Source: Tianweitania aestuarii (GTDB lineage: Bacteria; Pseudomonadota; Alphaproteobacteria; Rhizobiales; Rhizobiaceae). Taken from it: DNA of 64,000 nt. This document shows, piece after piece, positions 62,501 through 64,000 of this stretch. The notes below the pieces were generated by a model. It did not search any database, was not told where the DNA came from, and saw only the letters and a program-made list of their open reading frames with translations. The position numbers and the translations under genes were made by a program. The first letter of the stretch is position 1. The number at the start of each line of letters is the position of its first letter. The stretch covers positions 1-64,000 of the forward strand of contig NZ_JAFMNX010000002.1 of the NCBI RefSeq assembly GCF_018457165.1, written 5' to 3'.

Positions 62501-64000
62501 GGCAAGCTCGCAGAAGGCCGCAGCTACCTGTCGCGGGTCATGGAAGGCGATCTCCAGAAGCTCGACGAAACCCGCATCGCGCTGGATGAAACTGTTCTGG
62601 CGCATGTGCGTGCCCTCACCGAAGGCGGCGAAAACGTCACGCAGTCCTTCGCCGACAGCCGTCGCCAGATTGCCGATCTTCTGGCAGCAGGTCGTGCCGA
62701 GCTCAACGATGCGCTGGCCAACAGTGCTGCGAGCGTTTCGGTTGCTCTGACCGCCGATGCCGAGCGCCTGGATGAATCCTTCCGCCGCCACACAGGTGTG
62801 ATCGAAGAGCGCACGCGCACCATGGAAACGGCGCTCGCGACCGGCATCGACAATGTCCGCGGCACGCTGGAGCGTAGCGCCGGCGTCGTGGCCGGAGCGC
62901 TGCGCGATCGTTTGGTCGAGGTCACCTCCACCTTGCACGAAGAAGCCGACAAGGCCTTCGTCAATGTCGACCAACGCATCGCCGACCGGGTGGATGCGAC
63001 CGCAGCACAGCTCGGCGCGCGCGCCGAGGACGTTGCCCGCGCCTTCGCCGATGCCGATCGTGAGATCCACGCCCGCGCAGAACAGACCGGAACCCAGCTT
63101 TCCGAACGTGCCGCTGCCATCTCCAGCGCCCTCGAAGAAGCCGATCTACGGTTGCGCCGCAGCGCGGAAGAAAGCGGGGAGCGTCTGGCAGCGATGGTTG
63201 AAGCAGTGGCGTCCCAGCTCGGCGCCCGCGCCGAAGATGTCGCCCGCGCCTTCGCAGATGCCGATCGCGACATCCGCAATCGTGCCGAACAAACGGGTAC
63301 GCAACTCTCCGCGCGGGCAGCTTCGATCACCGAAGCGCTTGGCGAGGCCGACGAGCGTCTGCGCAAGAGCGCGGAAGCCAACGGCGAACGCCTGGCTGCC
63401 ATGGCGGAAGCCGTTGCCTCCCAGCTCGGCGCACGCGCCGTGGACGTGGCGCACGCCTTTGCCGATGCCGACCGCGCCATCCAGGAACGTGCCGAACAAA
63501 GCGGTGCGCAGCTTGCCGAACGCGCTGTTGTTATCACCAAGGCGCTTGAAGAAGCCGATCGCCGGCTGCGCGAGCGTGCCGAACAGAGCGGTGAACTGCT
63601 CTACGCCAAGGTCGGTGAGATCGCCGGCAGCTTCGACAAGATCGACGACCAGCTGTCCACGCGTTTTGCCGAGGGCGGCAACCAGCTTTCGGCTCATGCC
63701 GAGGAACTGGCGCGCGCCATCGTTGATGCCGACAAGCGCCTCGCAGCCCGCTTCACCGACAGCAACGCCTTGCTGCGCGAACGCAGCGACGGCATCGAAA
63801 GCGTTCTGGCGGAAACCGATCGCCGCATCGCAGAGCGCATCGCTGCCAGCGACCAGACCCTGCAGGACCGTGCAAAGGACATCGCGCGCATTCTGGGCGA
63901 CGCAGACGAGGCCATCGCATCGCGTCTCGACAACAGCGGTGCCCTGCTCGGCTCGCGCACCGAGGAACTGACCAAGCTTCTCACCGAAGCCGACCGCACG
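59558..64000 (+). CDS. Giant membrane-anchored coiled-coil protein, growth-pole-ring (GPR/RgsE) type, 3' end outside window
   Basis: Open from ATG 59558 to the last base, 1481 codons, with no stop. Residues 1 to about 200 are acidic and Pro/Ala-rich. Two membrane helices follow (about 202-225 and 245-268). The rest is a long Ala/Glu/Arg-rich helical rod with internal repeats of 33/44, 36 and 69 residues. The 33 and 44 periods are multiples of 11, as in apolipoprotein-type helices. Size, two membrane helices and apolipoprotein-like repeats match the growth-pole ring protein of Agrobacterium (RgsE in Sinorhizobium), needed for polar growth. Homology is from memory of those proteins. Confidence 0.8.
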   Translation, partial: MALKVNSSRKPDPAVDDQDVSRELEEALALDLTSDFDMDSSMEDLELQISQAAEELAREGRGDTQAQAEVPVVDQPEAPEQPRSDASMQFDPIAGATEDDTLDLDEALLYSGPHSSAEPVAAEPAVATPVAAGPVAEPRTEPKPQPSAKIEAANVEPAAAPLSRTADPAPAPAPVFAPANDRFKSASTSVERAAERRPSRAIYWGATILSTAWVGGGALLANALYGPQIWQPASYPEILANPSVMGLAAGTVLPVMLFWAFAVMTRRAQEMRIAAQSISEVARRLAEPETIAQDRVMMVGQAIRREVSAMGEGIERTLARAVELETLVHTEVNELERAYSENEMRIRSLVDGLGAEREAVVSHAERVRASISGAHEQLKEELGQAGAVISGNIQDASTRLAVTLTESGDALLASFNDRGEQVKTAIDSRLDTIAERITTSGEAFAGLLDTRIATLGQQTDGANRVLAEMLDERTSGFVSLLGGATRALSEELELKLGGIEKTLAERGQSLIGAFETRAEALDSNAERLNTALEARARSINETLMARTRDIAGTFATGKQDLITVIDEGKARIGSEMADLVLSASSMLETRAADFSGRLAATRDDLSANLDEDLRKLEEARTRIDLSLGDARAALSSATDTTRSAIEDALADSTAHLQTTLGDASVRLSDLVREAATTVETQFRTGEVALGSSLGGATDRVEAAIGDATTRLDDLIRNAADTVEARFRAGETSIDATLSGTGDRVEAAISGAVSKLQDTFRDGEANLTNSLGGADERVGAAIGGAVTRLQETFRGGEAALGNTLGDASTTLEQALREGRATLDKSLSEATSTFDIRVGDARTALETTLGAAREGINLSVHEHARAMAAAVDEQERRFAENRERLSAVLDADLQRIAESRYAVDRMISEQIRGFDEGREQLTKALEDDLQRFAEARLQADSALGGHVEKLAEGRAALSRAIEDDLARLTEVRSEIDTAVSSHVGKLAEGRSYLSRVMEGDLQKLDETRIALDETVLAHVRALTEGGENVTQSFADSRRQIADLLAAGRAELNDALANSAASVSVALTADAERLDESFRRHTGVIEERTRTMETALATGIDNVRGTLERSAGVVAGALRDRLVEVTSTLHEEADKAFVNVDQRIADRVDATAAQLGARAEDVARAFADADREIHARAEQTGTQLSERAAAISSALEEADLRLRRSAEESGERLAAMVEAVASQLGARAEDVARAFADADRDIRNRAEQTGTQLSARAASITEALGEADERLRKSAEANGERLAAMAEAVASQLGARAVDVAHAFADADRAIQERAEQSGAQLAERAVVITKALEEADRRLRERAEQSGELLYAKVGEIAGSFDKIDDQLSTRFAEGGNQLSAHAEELARAIVDADKRLAARFTDSNALLRERSDGIESVLAETDRRIAERIAASDQTLQDRAKDIARILGDADEAIASRLDNSGALLGSRTEELTKLLTEADRT
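61601..62029 (+). repeat. 33/44-residue repeat block in the giant protein
   Basis: Copies start at 61601, 61733, 61832 and 61931 (spacings 132, 99 and 99 bases, that is 44, 33 and 33 residues). Each opens with FRxGE and contains a DRVEAAI-like middle. Both spacings are multiples of 11 residues. Confidence 0.85.
62222..62653 (+). repeat. Four 36-residue repeats in the giant protein
   Basis: Units start at 62222, 62330, 62438 and 62546, exactly 108 bases apart. Each opens with [ADG]DL and contains a K/RxxxEGR-like turn near the middle. Confidence 0.85.
63008..63628 (+). repeat. Three 69-residue repeats in the giant protein
   Basis: The QLGARA...AFADAD core recurs at 63008, 63215 and 63422, exactly 207 bases apart. 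Copies are similar at the protein level and clearly related at the DNA level, so they look more recently duplicated than the other blocks. The third copy decays toward its end. Confidence 0.88.

Noticed and set aside
59645-63070. A 1141-codon open frame on the minus strand
   Set aside because: It is the antisense of the giant coiled-coil gene, whose regular Ala/Glu/Arg codons keep the opposite strand open. It has no ribosome-binding site, no family similarity, and the plus-strand frame encodes a sensible protein.

Overview
This 64 kb window is an ordinary chromosomal stretch of a high-GC alphaproteobacterium, almost certainly of the order Hyphomicrobiales (Rhizobiales). Three things point there. 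The first is the alphaproteobacterial housekeeping order dgt-argS-SPOR protein-nagZ-scpA-scpB-tatABC-serS-surE-pcm-nlpD-yajC-secDF. The second is a CckA cell-cycle kinase. The third is a giant membrane-anchored coiled-coil protein at the right edge that looks like the growth-pole-ring protein of polar-growing rhizobia. I see no rRNA, tRNA, CRISPR array, insertion sequence or prophage.

Layout. 0-5.9 kb: trmFO, converging with a secretion operon yajC-secDF that ends in two small genes related to mitochondrial complex I assembly factors (NDUFAF3-like and NDUFAF6-like). 6-13 kb: a DUF815 ATPase facing a minus-strand run tatA-tatB-tatC, serS, surE-pcm and a catalytically degenerate nlpD. 13-22.6 kb: scpB/scpA (chromosome segregation), nagZ (wall recycling), a very large acidic SPOR-domain protein (FtsN-like position), argS and dgt. 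22.7-25.8 kb: an A-type Fe-S carrier, xthA, an RBBP9-type hydrolase, an HpcH/HpaI aldolase and the ATP-synthase inhibitor zeta (DUF1476). 26-31.3 kb: purC-purS-purQ-(lipoprotein)-purL-bolA-grxD, purine synthesis followed by a BolA/Grx4 Fe-S pair. 31.6-35.5 kb: an MFS exporter, ttcA, rpsD and an SDR protein. 35.5-37.5 kb: an AT-richer patch with an orphan 581-residue membrane protein. 37.5-42.2 kb: a DUF3008 protein, murI, trmJ with a pentapeptide-repeat tail, icd, a GST and a PRC-barrel protein. 42.2-47.5 kb: alaS, recA (with a LexA-type box), an OmpA/glycine-zipper lipoprotein and a small acidic protein. 47.9-52.7 kb: cckA, a FliO-like gene, dksA and sixA. 52.8-59.3 kb: ycjX-ycjF, a periplasmic unknown, folP-folB-folK, a DUF922 protease, a ferredoxin and an Hpt protein. 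59.6-64 kb: the giant coiled-coil gene, still open at the window end.

Many genes are packed as operons with 4-base start/stop overlaps (surE/pcm, tatB/tatC, scpA/scpB, Mth938/squalene-synthase-like, ycjX/ycjF). Strong hairpin-plus-T terminators separate the blocks. Functionally the window mixes translation and tRNA modification, protein export (Sec and Tat), envelope and division (NlpD, NagZ, SPOR, MurI, OmpA, growth-pole protein), cell-cycle signalling (CckA, Hpt), and purine and folate synthesis.

The items most worth a second look are the giant repeat protein with three distinct internal repeat periods (33/44, 36 and 69 residues), the AT-richer orphan membrane gene, the two complex-I-assembly-factor relatives behind SecDF, and the huge acidic SPOR protein. 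All family assignments are from reading the translations. No database search was run.
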